From Pseudomonas reidholzensis (GTDB taxonomy: Bacteria > Pseudomonadota > Gammaproteobacteria > Pseudomonadales > Pseudomonadaceae), in the NCBI RefSeq assembly GCF_900536025.1, contig NZ_UNOZ01000003.1, forward strand, positions 62,001-126,000: DNA of 64,000 nucleotides. Reading direction: 5' to 3'. The notes under the pieces were generated by a model, which was not told the DNA's origin, did no database searches, and saw nothing but the letters and a program-made list of their open reading frames with translations. The position numbers and the translations under genes were made by a program. Within the stretch, counting starts at the first letter, position 1. Every line of letters starts with the position of its first letter. Below, in pieces: positions 36,699-46,368 of the stretch.

Positions 36699-38258
36699 TC
36701 AGCCACGGTCAGCCTGATGTAACAAGCCAAAATTCTCACGGGTCAGCTGTGGTAGTGGCTTACGCAGCAATACACCTACGATAACGGCAAACACCAACGC
36801 CGCTACCCCCGCACTCAACAACACCGCCTCGAAACCACCGACAAACGCCTGCCGGGCCAACGGCGCCACCACGTCGCGCAAACCTGGCTCCAACAAGCCC
36901 AGCGCGGCCGACAGGTCACCCGCGGCAACCCGCGTGGCCATCTCGCCCACCTTGTCCAACGCTTGCGGCGCGGCGACCTCCATGGCCTCGCGCAACAGCT
37001 GCCCACTGCGCGCCGCCAGAATCCCACCCAGCACGCCGATGGCCAGGACGATCGCGCCGAACCGGGTAGTCGTGCTCAGCCCAGACGCCATGCCAGTACG
37101 CTCACGCGGCACGCAGGCCATGATGTTCTTCTGCGTATCGCCATTGAGCAGCCCGGCACCGGCACCGAGCACCAGGCTGGCCAGGGCGAACGCGGTGTAG
37201 CCGCCCTGCCCCGCCGCCCAGGCACACAGCAGGTTGCCGACGCCGACCAGCACCAGGCCAAGCGCGAACACCTCGGCCGGGGCCAGGCGTGTCGCCAGGC
37301 GCATGCCCAGCCGTGGGGTCAACAGCATCGCCAGGGCGAACGGCAGCATGCCGGCACCGGCGGCCAGCGCCGAGAGCTGCAGGCCGTTTTGCAGGTACAG
37401 CGGCAGCAGGGTCATCATCACCTGGGCGCAGGCGGCGTAGGCGAACATGCCCAGCAGTGCGCCGATGAAGCGGCCACTGCGCATCAGGCGCAGGTCGATC
37501 ATGGGCCTTGCCTGGGCGCGTTCGACGATCACGAACAGGCCGAATAGCAACCCGGCGATCAGCAGCCGGCCAAGCGTGGTCGCACTGCTCCAGCCGACCT
37601 GGTTGGCGTCGATCAAGCCCCAGATCAGGCAGCCCAGGCTGGCGGCGAAAGTCAGGCTGCCCAGCGGGTCGAGGCGCGCGGCGGCGCTGTCGCGGGACTC
37701 TTCGATGCTGCGCAGGACCATGGCGCCGAGCAGCACCACCAGCGGCAGGTTGATGTAGAAGATCCAGCGCCAGCCGAGGGTGCTGGCGATCAGGCCGCCG
37801 AGCAGCGGCGCGAAGGTGATGGTCGCGCCCATGCAGGCGCCCCAGAAGGCCCAGGCGCGCATGCGTTCTTCAGGCTCATGGAAGCGGTTGCCGATGGCGG
37901 CCAGGGCGGCGGTCAGCAGCAGCGCGGCACCGACGCCCTTGGCTGCCCTGGCCAGGTCGAGTAACAGCAGGGTTGGCGCTGCGCCGCAGGCCAGCGAGGC
38001 GACGCCGAACACGGCCAGGCCGAGCAACAGCATGCGCCTACGGCCGAAGCGGTCGGCCAGGCTGCCGGCGGGCAGCAGGCAGGCGGCGAAGGCCAGCAGG
38101 TACGCGCTGACGACCCATTCGATGTCGGCGAACGAACCGGACAGGTCGCGGGCGATGCTCGGCAGGCTGACGGCGACGATGTTGGTGTCGAGGATGATCA
38201 GCGCACAGACGGCCGAGGCGGTGAACAGGGTGAAGCGCGCGGAAGCGGGGTTGGCCAT
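36699..38258 (-). CDS. MFS drug/proton antiporter, DHA2 (14-helix) family
   Basis: Probable efflux pump of the inner membrane. The 519-residue chain has 14 predicted helices, motif A GSLADRFGRRRMLLLGL after helix 2, the family C motif-like GPLLGG segment (ITFAPLLGGLIASTLGWRWI) and the typical DHA2 stretch FYINLPLVVLLGAMVL. The start MANPASARFTLFT is placed just before helix 1. Divergent from a LysR-type regulator 315 bp away, which probably controls it. Substrate unknown. Confidence 0.9.
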   Translation of the reverse strand: MANPASARFTLFTASAVCALIILDTNIVAVSLPSIARDLSGSFADIEWVVSAYLLAFAACLLPAGSLADRFGRRRMLLLGLAVFGVASLACGAAPTLLLLDLARAAKGVGAALLLTAALAAIGNRFHEPEERMRAWAFWGACMGATITFAPLLGGLIASTLGWRWIFYINLPLVVLLGAMVLRSIEESRDSAAARLDPLGSLTFAASLGCLIWGLIDANQVGWSSATTLGRLLIAGLLFGLFVIVERAQARPMIDLRLMRSGRFIGALLGMFAYAACAQVMMTLLPLYLQNGLQLSALAAGAGMLPFALAMLLTPRLGMRLATRLAPAEVFALGLVLVGVGNLLCAWAAGQGGYTAFALASLVLGAGAGLLNGDTQKNIMACVPRERTGMASGLSTTTRFGAIVLAIGVLGGILAARSGQLLREAMEVAAPQALDKVGEMATRVAAGDLSAALGLLEPGLRDVVAPLARQAFVGGFEAVLLSAGVAALVFAVIVGVLLRKPLPQLTRENFGLLHQADRG

Positions 38259-38310
38259 GCAAGGGCTCCAGGACGGTATCGAAGGGATCTCGTTTTTCAC
38301 TCCAGATCTT

Positions 38311-38428
38311 GGGGCCGCTGTGCGGCCCTTCGCGGGTAAACCCGCTCCCACAGGGACAGCACTGAGCTCCAGAGCGGCGCGGTTCCTGTAGGAGCGGGTT
38401 CACCCGCGAAGGGCTGCGCAGCAGCCCC
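38311..38428. repeat. REP inverted pair
   Basis: Long inverted arms, 38311-38354 and 38385-38428, with the REP core CGCGGGTAAACCCGCTCC, in the divergent region between the MFS gene and the LysR gene. Arms match for over 40 bp with few mismatches. Confidence 0.85.
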
Positions 38429-38573
38429 ATACCCAGGTCCCCAAGGTGGCGGGTCGCGGTGTTTTGTCGCCACAGCGCCAGCCTTCTAGTGTTACCGTCA
38501 CCCTACCGTTGCAGGGCCTTGTGCGTGTTAGCCGCCAGGGCCTGTGTCATTACCCAGCAGGTAACGAGCCACC

Positions 38574-39443
38574 ATGGAAATCCGCCATTTCCGCTACTTC
38601 CTCTGCGTCGCCCAGCACGGCCACTTCACCCGCGCCGCCGAACACCTGGGCATCGCCCCGCCGACCCTGAGCCGGCAGATCCAGGACATGGAACGCGAAC
38701 TCGGCGTGCGCCTGTTCGAGCGCAACCAGCGCGAAGTCAACCTCACCGCCGCCGGCCAGGCGCTGATGCTCGAGGCCGAACAGGCGGTGCGCCAGTTCGA
38801 GGCGGCGCAGGTGGGTGCGCAACGCGCAGGACGTGGCGAAAGCGGGCTGATCGAGTTCGGCTATGTGGCGTCCGCCGCCTACTCGGGCGTACTCCAGGAC
38901 CACGTCAGCCGCTTCACCGAGGCCCACCCCGACGTGCGCCTGAACATCCGTGAAGCGCCCATGGCTGATCTGCCGGCGCAGGTGCGCGATGGCCTGCTCG
39001 ACCTGGCCTACGTGCGCTCGCCGATGGCATTGCCCAGCGAGCTGGAGGCCATCGCCCTGCACCAGGAAGGCTTCGTGCTGGCGCTGCCGAGTCGTTCGAG
39101 AATCAACGAACTGAAAAGCATCCCGGCCAGTCGCCTGGCCAACGAGACGTTCATTTTGCCCGAGCAGGTTTCAGGCACGCTCGAAGTCGCCAAGCTGGGA
39201 GGCTTCGAGCCTCGCCTGGGCCCGCAACCCGGCAGCCTGGTGGCGGTGATCACCCTCATCTCGCTGGGCCAGGGGGTGGCTATCGTGCCCGAATCGGTGG
39301 TGTCGCGGATCCGCCTGCCACAGGTGAGCTACCAGCCCGTGGCGGACTCTCAGGCCAGCTCGTGGCTGAGCCTGGTCTACCGCCGCTTCGAAAAATCACC
39401 TGCGGTGCTGCGCTACCTGGAGACGGTGCGCCAAGCACTGTGA
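38574..39443 (+). CDS. LysR-family transcriptional regulator
   Basis: A 289-residue regulator with the LysR helix-turn-helix at the N terminus (MEIRHFRYFLCVAQHGHFTR; AAEHLGIAPPTLSRQIQDME; LGVRLFERNQREVNLTAAG) and a periplasmic-binding-protein-like effector domain (about 90-289). Divergent from the MFS pump, the classic arrangement in which the regulator controls the pump. Inducer unknown. Confidence 0.93.
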   Translation: MEIRHFRYFLCVAQHGHFTRAAEHLGIAPPTLSRQIQDMERELGVRLFERNQREVNLTAAGQALMLEAEQAVRQFEAAQVGAQRAGRGESGLIEFGYVASAAYSGVLQDHVSRFTEAHPDVRLNIREAPMADLPAQVRDGLLDLAYVRSPMALPSELEAIALHQEGFVLALPSRSRINELKSIPASRLANETFILPEQVSGTLEVAKLGGFEPRLGPQPGSLVAVITLISLGQGVAIVPESVVSRIRLPQVSYQPVADSQASSWLSLVYRRFEKSPAVLRYLETVRQAL

Positions 39444-39454
39444 CTGGGGTGACA

Positions 39455-40486
39455 TCAAGCGCCGCAATCAAGCGCGTAGAACTCATGCAGCTTGGCCTGC
39501 AGTAAGGCTTTGTCAGGCAGGCGAGTCTGGTATTCGGCAATCAGCGCCGGAGAAAGGCTGCGGTTAAGCGAGTACTCCACCACCTCATCGTCCTTGGACG
39601 CGCACAACAGCACCCCGATGGCTGGGTTTTCGTGGGCCTTGCGCTCATTGCGGTCCAACGCCTCGAGGTAGAAATCCAACTTGCCCAGGTACTCAGGCTC
39701 GAAGCGGCCGACCTTGAGCTCGATAGCTACCAGGCAGTTCAACCCACGGTGAAAGAACAGCAGGTCCAGGGCGAAGTCGCGGTTGCCGACCTGCAAGGGG
39801 TATTGGGAGCCCACAAAGCAGAAATCGCGGCCCAACTCGACCAAGAAGTCCTTTAGGCGGTCAAGCAGCCCCTGATGCAGCTCCACCTCAGCGTGGCCAC
39901 CGGGCAAGCCGAGAAATTCGATCACGTAGGCGTCGCGGAAAACGTCCATGGCGCCAGGGTGTAGCGCTCTCAGAGCAGCGGTGGTTTTAGCAGGCTGGGC
40001 TACGCTTCGTTCGAACAGAGAGGCTTTGAGTTGGCGCTCCAGCTCACGTTTTGACCATTTCTCCTGAATCGCGGAGCGCACGTAGAATTCACGCTCATCC
40101 AGCCGTTTGCTCTGACTCAGAATGATCAGGTTATGGGACCAAGGCAATTGTCTCACCAGTGGTGAGACAATTTCGTCGAGTCTGTATGCCTCATAAAATT
40201 GGCGCATGCGGAATAGGTTGACCCGTGTAAACCCCCTGAGCCCCGGCTGGGTCGTGGCCAGATGATTAGCGAGTTCGCTGACCACAGCATCGCCCCACTC
40301 TGCCCGCTCCAGCTTCTGACTGATAAACGCCCCCACCTGCCAATACAACTCGATCAGCCGGGTGTTTACAGCTTGCAAGGCTCGCTGCTTGGCATTCTTG
40401 ATGAGCGTGAGCACTTCATCAAACCGCTCATCTGCCCCCACCACAGCGGTCATGGATGTTGGCGTATTCCGATCGTCTTCGCTCAT
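39455..40486 (-). CDS. DUF1016 (YhcG-type) PD-(D/E)xK nuclease
   Basis: A 343-residue protein with the two domains of the family: the N-terminal helical DUF1016 part (FDEVLTLIKNAKQRALQAVN; LIELYWQVGAFIS; RGFTRVNLFRMRQFYEAY) and the C-terminal nuclease fold with catalytic residues FALDLLFFHRGLNCLVAIEL followed by Lys (Asp ... Glu-x-Lys). Members are linked to defence islands and recombination but their roles are not settled. The start at 40486 is chosen because CAGGGAG precedes it. It is intact, unlike the remnant in the restriction island. Confidence 0.9.
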   Translation of the reverse strand: MSEDDRNTPTSMTAVVGADERFDEVLTLIKNAKQRALQAVNTRLIELYWQVGAFISQKLERAEWGDAVVSELANHLATTQPGLRGFTRVNLFRMRQFYEAYRLDEIVSPLVRQLPWSHNLIILSQSKRLDEREFYVRSAIQEKWSKRELERQLKASLFERSVAQPAKTTAALRALHPGAMDVFRDAYVIEFLGLPGGHAEVELHQGLLDRLKDFLVELGRDFCFVGSQYPLQVGNRDFALDLLFFHRGLNCLVAIELKVGRFEPEYLGKLDFYLEALDRNERKAHENPAIGVLLCASKDDEVVEYSLNRSLSPALIAEYQTRLPDKALLQAKLHEFYALDCGA

Positions 40487-40574
40487 GCACTGACTCCCTG
40501 GCAACGATGAGAAAACCAAGGAGTCTACGCCCGCCTCTACCGACCGAGCGGCGCCGACACGGTTGCAATTGTTG

Positions 40575-40607
40575 CAAAAAAACAGGGCACCTGTTTCCAG
40601 GTGCCCT
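40575..40607 (-). terminator. Terminator of gabP
   Basis: Perfect 10-bp stem AGGGCACCTG / CAGGTGCCCT with a 4-nt loop, followed on the minus strand by TGTTTTTTT. It is 36 nt after the gabP stop. Confidence 0.92.
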
Positions 40608-40642
40608 TGTCGTCCGAGCCTGTGCCCAGGTTGCCCTCTGAC

Positions 40643-42037
40643 CTACCCCGCCGACCGCGCCGTCACCGAGCGCGCATGCCCGCGGGTGGTGACGATGCCA
40701 AGGAACGAGATAAAGATCGCCAGGCTCAACGTCGCCGTCACTTCAGCGCGATGCTCTTCGGTGTACATCATCACGCTCAGCGCCGCCGCGATGAAAATGA
40801 TCACCGCCCAGGTCAGGTAGGGGAACAGCCACATGCGGAACTTCAGCTCGGCGTTCTCACGCTCCAGCCGCCGGCGCATGCGCAGCTGCGAGATGGCGAT
40901 GACCATGTACACCAGCAGCGCGATGGCGCCGGAACTGGCCAGCAGGAACTCGAACACGCCCGCCGGGGCGAAGTAGTTGAGGATGGCGATGGCGGCGCCG
41001 ATCAGGGTGCTGCCGAACACCGCCGAGCGCGGCACGCCGACCTTCGAGGTGTGCTTCAGCAAGGCTGGGGCATCACCGCGCTTGGCCAGCGAGTACATCA
41101 TCCGCGAGGCGATGTAGATCGACGAGTTCATGCAACTGGCCACGGCCACCAGCACGACGAAATCGACCATGAACGCCGCATTGGGGATGTTCATGATTTC
41201 CAGCGCGCGCTGGTACGAACCCACCACCGCCAGCTGTGGATCGTTCCACGGCACCACCGAGATGATCACGAAGATCGACAGGATGTAGAAGGTGCTGATC
41301 CGCCAGATCACCGAGCGGGTGGCCTTGGCGATGTTGCGCGAGGGGTCGCTGGATTCTGAGGCGGCAATGGTCACGGCTTCCGTGCCGATGAAGCTGAACA
41401 TCACCGTGATGAACGCGCCGATCACCGCCGACCAGCCCTTCGGTGCGAAGCCGCCGTGCTCGGCCACCAGGGTGCTCAGGCCGCTGACTTCGCGGTTGGG
41501 CAGCCACCCCATCAGGGCGGCGAAACCGAGGCTGATGAAACCGAGGATCGCCGCAACCTTGAGGATCGCGAACCAGAACTCGAACTCACCGTACTTGGCC
41601 ACGCTGAACAGGTTGGTGCCGGCCAGCAGGAGGATCGACAGCAAGGCGAAGATCCAGCTGTCGACCTGCGGGAACCAGGCGTTCAGCACATGCCCTGCGG
41701 CCAACGCTTCGATAGGGATCACCAGGACCCAGAACCACCAGTACAGCCAGCCGATGGTGTAGCCGGCCCAGCGCCCGATGGCCTGGTCGGCGTAGGTCGA
41801 GAACGACCCAGTGTCGGGGTGCGCGACGGCCATTTCGCCGAGCATGCGCATGACCAGGACCACCAGGGTCCCGGCCACGAAGTAAGAGATTATGGTGGCG
41901 GGCCCGGCTGCCGCGATAGCGTGCCCGGAACCGACGAAAAGCCCCGCACCGATAATGCCCGCGATGGACAGCATCGTTACGTGACGTGGTTTGAACCCTT
42001 GCGCGAGGTTGCTACCATCAGATCCCACGGTGTTCAT
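40643..42037 (-). CDS. gabP: GABA permease (APC superfamily)
   Basis: Inner-membrane amine/amino-acid importer with 12 predicted helices. The 464-residue chain follows E. coli GabP closely in recalled landmarks: KPRHVTMLSIAGIIGAGLFV at the start, PDTGSFSTYADQAIGRWAGY, TIGWLYWWFWVLVIP, IGTEAVTIAASESSDPSRNI and ASRMMYSLAKRGDAPALL. Followed by its own terminator, so probably a single-gene transcript. Related 4-aminobutyrate or other omega-amino acid substrates are possible. Confidence 0.85.
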   Translation of the reverse strand: MNTVGSDGSNLAQGFKPRHVTMLSIAGIIGAGLFVGSGHAIAAAGPATIISYFVAGTLVVLVMRMLGEMAVAHPDTGSFSTYADQAIGRWAGYTIGWLYWWFWVLVIPIEALAAGHVLNAWFPQVDSWIFALLSILLLAGTNLFSVAKYGEFEFWFAILKVAAILGFISLGFAALMGWLPNREVSGLSTLVAEHGGFAPKGWSAVIGAFITVMFSFIGTEAVTIAASESSDPSRNIAKATRSVIWRISTFYILSIFVIISVVPWNDPQLAVVGSYQRALEIMNIPNAAFMVDFVVLVAVASCMNSSIYIASRMMYSLAKRGDAPALLKHTSKVGVPRSAVFGSTLIGAAIAILNYFAPAGVFEFLLASSGAIALLVYMVIAISQLRMRRRLERENAELKFRMWLFPYLTWAVIIFIAAALSVMMYTEEHRAEVTATLSLAIFISFLGIVTTRGHARSVTARSAG

Positions 42038-42358
42038 TGATCTTGTTCTCTTTTTGCTGACACAAGGAAGGACGGGCAGGCGTAGGCGAAAAAAATCTCC
42101 TTGGGAAACAATGGGTAGGCACGTTAATCGTGCTCTGGTGATGACGTTCTACACGCTTTGCCGAGCAGCGCGCCAGTGGATTTCGTGGCCCATTTAAGCG
42201 GGCTGGGGCGGGGGCAAATTATGCGAGAACGCCTCGCAGGTGCGCGATCACGACAGGCCATGCTGATTCGCGCCAGATGTCGCGAATGGCATGTCTGTTT
42301 GCGGCATTGAGCCGTTTGAGGGTGTTGAGTTTCATCTGGATATGCAGCGGGGATTGTG

Positions 42359-42436
42359 CCGGCCCCTTCGCGGGTAAACCCGCTCCTACAGGGACCGCGC
42401 AACATGTAGGAGCGGGTTTACCCGCGAAGGGGCCGG
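42359..42436. repeat. REP inverted pair, perfect 32-bp arms
   Basis: Arms 42359-42390 and 42405-42436 are exact reverse complements (core CTTCGCGGGTAAACCCGCTC) with a 14-nt centre. It lies between gabP and the 3' end of gudD. The rest of the gap 42038-42453 has no gene. Confidence 0.92.
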
Positions 42437-42453
42437 TACTGACTGGAACGCGA

Positions 42454-43827
42454 TCAACGCACCAGGCAAGGCCGCTTGTTATCGAACGTCCAACCCGGAA
42501 TCAAGAACTGCATCGCCACGCTGTCATCGCGCGCGCCCAGCCCCATGTTGCGGTAGCACTCATGCGCCTTGGCCAGCTGATCCTCATCCAGCTCCACCCC
42601 CAGCCCCGGCCGCTGCGGCACGCGCACATGGCCGTCGATGATGCGCAGCGGCTCGCGGGTCAGGCGCTGGCCGTCCTGCCAGATCCAGTGGGTGTCGATG
42701 GCGGTGATCTCACCCGGCGCCGCAGCGGCCACCTGAGTGAACATGGCCAGGGAAATGTCGAAGTGGTTGTTCGAATGCGAGCCCCACGTCAGGCCCCAGT
42801 CGTGGCACATCTGCGCGACCCGCACCGAGCCCTGCAAGGTCCAGAAGTGCGGGTCGGCCAGCGGGATATCGACCGCCTGCGACTGGATCGCATGGCCCAT
42901 CTGCCGCCAATCGGTGGCGATCATGTTGGTGGCGGTCGGCAGGCCGGTAGCGCGGCGGAACTCGGCCATCACCTCACGCCCGGAGTAGCCGTGCTCGGCG
43001 CCACACGGGTCTTCGGCGTAGGCCAGCACCTGGTGCTGATCGCGGCACAGGGCAATCGCCTCCTTGAGTGACCAGGCGCCGTTCGGGTCGAGGGTGATAC
43101 GCGCCTCGGGGAAGCGCTCGGCCAGCGCGGTGACCGCTTCGATCTCTTCTTCACCGCGCAACACGCCGCCTTTGAGCTTGAAGTCGCTGAAGCCATACCG
43201 CTGCTTGGCCGCCTCGGCCAGGCGCACCACCGCTTCCGGTGTCAGGGCCTTTTCGTGGCGCACGCGGAACCAGTCATCGTCGGCATCGGCTTCGTTGCGG
43301 TAGGCCAGGTCAGTCTGCTGACGGTCACCGATATAGAACAGGTAACCGAGCATCTTCACCGCCTCGCGCTGCTGGCCTTCACCGAGCAACGCCGCCATCG
43401 GCACGCCCAGGTGCTGGCCCAGCAGGTCGAGCAGCGCCGCCTCGATGGCGGTCACCGCATGCACGGTGATGCGCAGGTCGAAGGTCTGCAGGCCGCGGCC
43501 GCCGACGTCACGGTTGGCAAAGGTCTGGCGCATGGCGTTGAGCACGCGCTGGTAATGGCCGATCGGCTGGCCGAGCACCAGGCTGCGGGCGTCTTCGAGG
43601 GTCTGGCGAATGTTTTCGCCGCCCGGCACTTCGCCCAGCCCGGTGTTACCGGCGCTGTCGCGCAGCACCACGATGTTGCGGGTGAAGTACGGGCCGTGGG
43701 CGCCGCTGAGGTTGAGCAGCATGCTGTCGTGGCCGGCCACCGGGATCACGCGCAGCTCGGTGACCACCGGGGTGCCGGTGTGCGCCTGGACGCCGCTGAA
43801 GGTTTCTGGAGTGCTTGGCATATTCAT
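42454..43827 (-). CDS. gudD: Glucarate dehydratase
   Basis: Dehydrates D-glucarate (and idarate) to 5-keto-4-deoxyglucarate. The 457-residue chain is an enolase-superfamily member of the standard GlucD length, with the KxK-type base in [13 protein letters not shown], metal ligands DPNGAW and AEDPCG, and the catalytic His region [11 protein letters not shown] / [21 protein letters not shown] precedes the ATG. It lies 18 bp downstream of gudP and is co-transcribed with it. Confidence 0.96.
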   Translation of the reverse strand: MNMPSTPETFSGVQAHTGTPVVTELRVIPVAGHDSMLLNLSGAHGPYFTRNIVVLRDSAGNTGLGEVPGGENIRQTLEDARSLVLGQPIGHYQRVLNAMRQTFANRDVGGRGLQTFDLRITVHAVTAIEAALLDLLGQHLGVPMAALLGEGQQREAVKMLGYLFYIGDRQQTDLAYRNEADADDDWFRVRHEKALTPEAVVRLAEAAKQRYGFSDFKLKGGVLRGEEEIEAVTALAERFPEARITLDPNGAWSLKEAIALCRDQHQVLAYAEDPCGAEHGYSGREVMAEFRRATGLPTATNMIATDWRQMGHAIQSQAVDIPLADPHFWTLQGSVRVAQMCHDWGLTWGSHSNNHFDISLAMFTQVAAAAPGEITAIDTHWIWQDGQRLTREPLRIIDGHVRVPQRPGLGVELDEDQLAKAHECYRNMGLGARDDSVAMQFLIPGWTFDNKRPCLVR

Positions 43828-43845
43828 GAGTGTCGTCCTGCTGGT

Positions 43846-45195
43846 TCAGTGGGTCTGGCGCAAGGCCGACTGGGGTTTGAGGTCATTGGCGGGGCTGTCC
43901 TTGGGCCGGGTGCGCACGAAGAACACCACGATCGCCGCGATCACCGAGGTCACCGCCAGGCCGTACAGGCCGCCCTGGATCGAGCCGGTGTGCTGTTCGA
44001 GCAAACCAAAGGTGGTGGGCGCCACGAAGCCACCGAGGTTGCCCACCGAGTTGATCAGGGCGATCACCGCCGCCGCGATGCGCGCATCCAGGTAGCCCTG
44101 GGGGATCGGCCAGAACAACGCCGAGGCCGACTTGAAGCCGATGGCGGCGAAGCACACCGCGACAAAGGCGAACACCGGCCCACCGGTGGTGGACATGAAC
44201 ATGCCGATCGCGGCGATCACCAGCGCAGCGGCCACCCAGGCCTGCTGGAACTTCCAGCGCGCGGAGCCGGCGGCAAACGCATACATGGCGATGATCGAGA
44301 TCAGCCAGGGGATCGAGTTGAAGAAGCCGACCTGGATATCCGACAGGTCACCCATGCGTTTGATGATGCTCGGCAGCCAGAAGGTCGCGGCATAGATGGT
44401 CAGCTGGATGCAGAAGTAGATCCCGCAGAACAGCAGGATCTGGCGGTCCTTGAGCAGGCTCCAGGACGAGGTCTTGACCACCCCACCCGCCTCGCGCTCA
44501 CGCTGCTCGCGGTCGATGGTCGCGACCAGCGCGTCCTGCTCTTCGCGGCTCAGCCATTTGGCGTCGTGCGGTTTGGAGTCGAGCCAGAACCAGACAAAGA
44601 AGCACAGGCACACCGAGGCCATGCCCTCGATGAACAGCATCCACTGCCAGCCGTGCAGGCCCATGCCCTGGATCTGCATCAAGGCCCCGGCCAGCGGGCC
44701 GGAGATCAACGAGGCCACGGCCGAACCGCTAAGGAAGATGGCGATCGCCTTGCCGCGGTCGGCGGCCGGCAGCCAGCGGGTGAAGTAGTAGATCACCCCC
44801 GGGAAGAACCCGGCCTCGGCGACCCCGAGCAGAAAGCGCAGGACATAGAACTGGGTTTCGGTCTGGACAAAGGCCATGGCCGTGGCCACCAGGCCCCAGG
44901 TGAACATGATGCGGGTCAGCCACAACCGCGCACCGACGCGCTGCAGGAGCATGTTGGAGGGCACTTCGAACAGCGCGTAGCCGATGAAGAACAGGCCGGC
45001 GCCGAACCCATAGGCGGCCGCACTGATGCCCAGGTCGCTTTCCAGGTGCGGGCGGACGAAGCCGATGTTGACGCGGTCGAGGTAGTTGACGATGAACATG
45101 ATGACGAACAGCGGCAGGACATGGCGTTTGACCTTGGCCACGGCGCTGGCCAACACGTCGTCGCGCCGTAAGGACGGATCGAGGGTGTCGTTCAC
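43846..45195 (-). CDS. gudP: Glucarate/galactarate MFS transporter
   Basis: Proton symporter of the anion:cation symporter group bringing in glucarate. The 449-residue protein has 12 predicted helices and ACS landmarks: NYLDRVNIGFVRPHLESDLG, AEAGFFPGVIYYFTRWLP, and GLLEQHTGSIQGGLYGLAV. The start is GTG at 45195 (valine in the open frame), chosen because GGGAGA lies 7 nt upstream and the sequence then begins NDTLDPSLRR as in relatives. Upstream gene of gudP-gudD, divergent from the GntR regulator. Confidence 0.92.
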   Translation of the reverse strand: MNDTLDPSLRRDDVLASAVAKVKRHVLPLFVIMFIVNYLDRVNIGFVRPHLESDLGISAAAYGFGAGLFFIGYALFEVPSNMLLQRVGARLWLTRIMFTWGLVATAMAFVQTETQFYVLRFLLGVAEAGFFPGVIYYFTRWLPAADRGKAIAIFLSGSAVASLISGPLAGALMQIQGMGLHGWQWMLFIEGMASVCLCFFVWFWLDSKPHDAKWLSREEQDALVATIDREQREREAGGVVKTSSWSLLKDRQILLFCGIYFCIQLTIYAATFWLPSIIKRMGDLSDIQVGFFNSIPWLISIIAMYAFAAGSARWKFQQAWVAAALVIAAIGMFMSTTGGPVFAFVAVCFAAIGFKSASALFWPIPQGYLDARIAAAVIALINSVGNLGGFVAPTTFGLLEQHTGSIQGGLYGLAVTSVIAAIVVFFVRTRPKDSPANDLKPQSALRQTH

Positions 45196-45306
45196 TGCAA
45201 AATCTCCCACTAATTGTTTTTGTGCGGGTCGATGGATGTCGCGGCGGGGGGCAGCCCGCCTTGCTTGTCTGACATGCCAGTGGACGAAAGCATATGCCGC
45301 GCGCAG

Positions 45307-45317
45307 TTGTACGACAA
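45307..45317. promoter_or_regulatory. GntR operator site 1 (gudP side)
   Basis: TTGTACGACAA, 112 bp upstream of gudP. It is the exact reverse complement of site 2 and typical of FadR-subfamily operators (TTGT...ACAA). Confidence 0.7.
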
Positions 45318-45450
45318 GACGGCAAGCCGCTGACAAAAAGCAAAATACAAGCTTATAAAACGCTAAAGATCGTCCAAATGCGTAGATAAGGTAAAAACAC
45401 GACGGCGTTCAATAGCCCGATACACTCGCAAATAAATCTGAAAAATTTAG

Positions 45451-45461
45451 TTGTCGTACAA
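45451..45461. promoter_or_regulatory. GntR operator site 2 (regulator side)
   Basis: TTGTCGTACAA, 64 bp upstream of the regulator gene. A third, partial copy (TTGTACGAT) is at 45497-45505, 20 bp before the start codon. Three related sites in a 330-bp divergent region point to looping or autoregulation. Confidence 0.7.
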
Positions 45462-45524
45462 GCTGCAGTGCTAGTCTCGGCGGTGTCGCCGTGCACTTGT
45501 ACGATCTCCCACACGAGCCGTGCC

Positions 45525-46238
45525 ATGAATCTACCCGAGCCCCAAGCAGCCACCCGCAAGCGCGGCCACAGCCGCGCCCATGACCTGGTCTCGAGCCTGA
45601 CCCAGCAGATCCTGCTGGGCACCTTCAAACCGGGCGACAAGCTGCCCTCGGAGAACACCCTGGTGCGCGAGCATGGGGTCAGCCGGACGGTGGTGCGTGA
45701 GGCGCTGTCGAAGCTGCAGGCTTCGGGGCTGGTTGAGCCGCGCCATGGCATCGGCACCTTCGTGATCGAGCGCGAGGCGCAATCCGGCCTGCGCGTGGGC
45801 GCCGACAGCGCCGCCAGCGTGCGTGACCTGCTCGAGTTGCGTATCGGCCTGGAGGGCCAGGCTGCCGCGCTCGCCGCCCTGCGCCGGAGCGAGCCGCAAC
45901 TGCTGCGCATGCGTCAGGCGCTGGATGACCACCAGGACCTGGCGGCGGCCGGTGACAGCTGCATCGAGCCTGACCGGCGTTTTCACCTGCTGATCGCCGA
46001 GGCCACCGGCAACCTGTATTTCACCCAGATGATGGCGCAGTTGGGCAGTGGGCTGATCCCGCGTAATCGGCTGACCGCGGATGAGCGCTCGGGCTCTCGG
46101 CTGGCGCGGCATGCGTACCTGGCGAATCTGGAGCATGAGGCAATCCTCAATGCCATCCGCCGGCAGGACCCGGACGCGGCGCGGGCGGCGATCTGCCTGC
46201 ACCTGTCCAACAGCCGCGATCGGTTGTTGCCGGAGTGA
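45525..46238 (+). CDS. GntR/FadR-family regulator of glucarate genes
   Basis: A 237-residue regulator with the winged helix at about 20-85 (FKPGDKLPSENTLVREHGVS; RTVVREALSKLQASGLVEPR) and an FCD domain with His/Asp ligands (DRRFHLLIAEATGN; LEHEAILNAIRRQD). Divergent from gudP-gudD with three matching operators between them, so it very likely represses them until glucarate or a metabolite binds. The ATG at 45525 gives the family-typical length. Confidence 0.88.
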   Translation: MNLPEPQAATRKRGHSRAHDLVSSLTQQILLGTFKPGDKLPSENTLVREHGVSRTVVREALSKLQASGLVEPRHGIGTFVIEREAQSGLRVGADSAASVRDLLELRIGLEGQAAALAALRRSEPQLLRMRQALDDHQDLAAAGDSCIEPDRRFHLLIAEATGNLYFTQMMAQLGSGLIPRNRLTADERSGSRLARHAYLANLEHEAILNAIRRQDPDAARAAICLHLSNSRDRLLPE

Positions 46239-46248
46239 TTGGTGGGGC

Positions 46249-46356
46249 CTGCTCCGGCCTCTTCGCGGGTAAACCCGCTCCCACAGGTACCGCGCAAATC
46301 TACAGAACAGCGCTGTCCCTGTGGGAGCGGGTTTACCCGCGAAGAGGCCGGTGCAG
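46249..46356. repeat. REP inverted pair, 39-bp arms
   Basis: Arms 46249-46287 and 46318-46356 match over 39 bp with one mismatch (core CGGGTAAACCCGCTCCCACA). Lies between the convergent regulator and ABC transporter genes. Confidence 0.9.
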
Positions 46357-46368
46357 TCACCTTGAGCT

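Noticed and set aside
43255..45171. 638-codon open frame antisense to gudD and gudP
   Set aside because: Same kind of shadow; the two real genes have intact motifs and ribosome sites.
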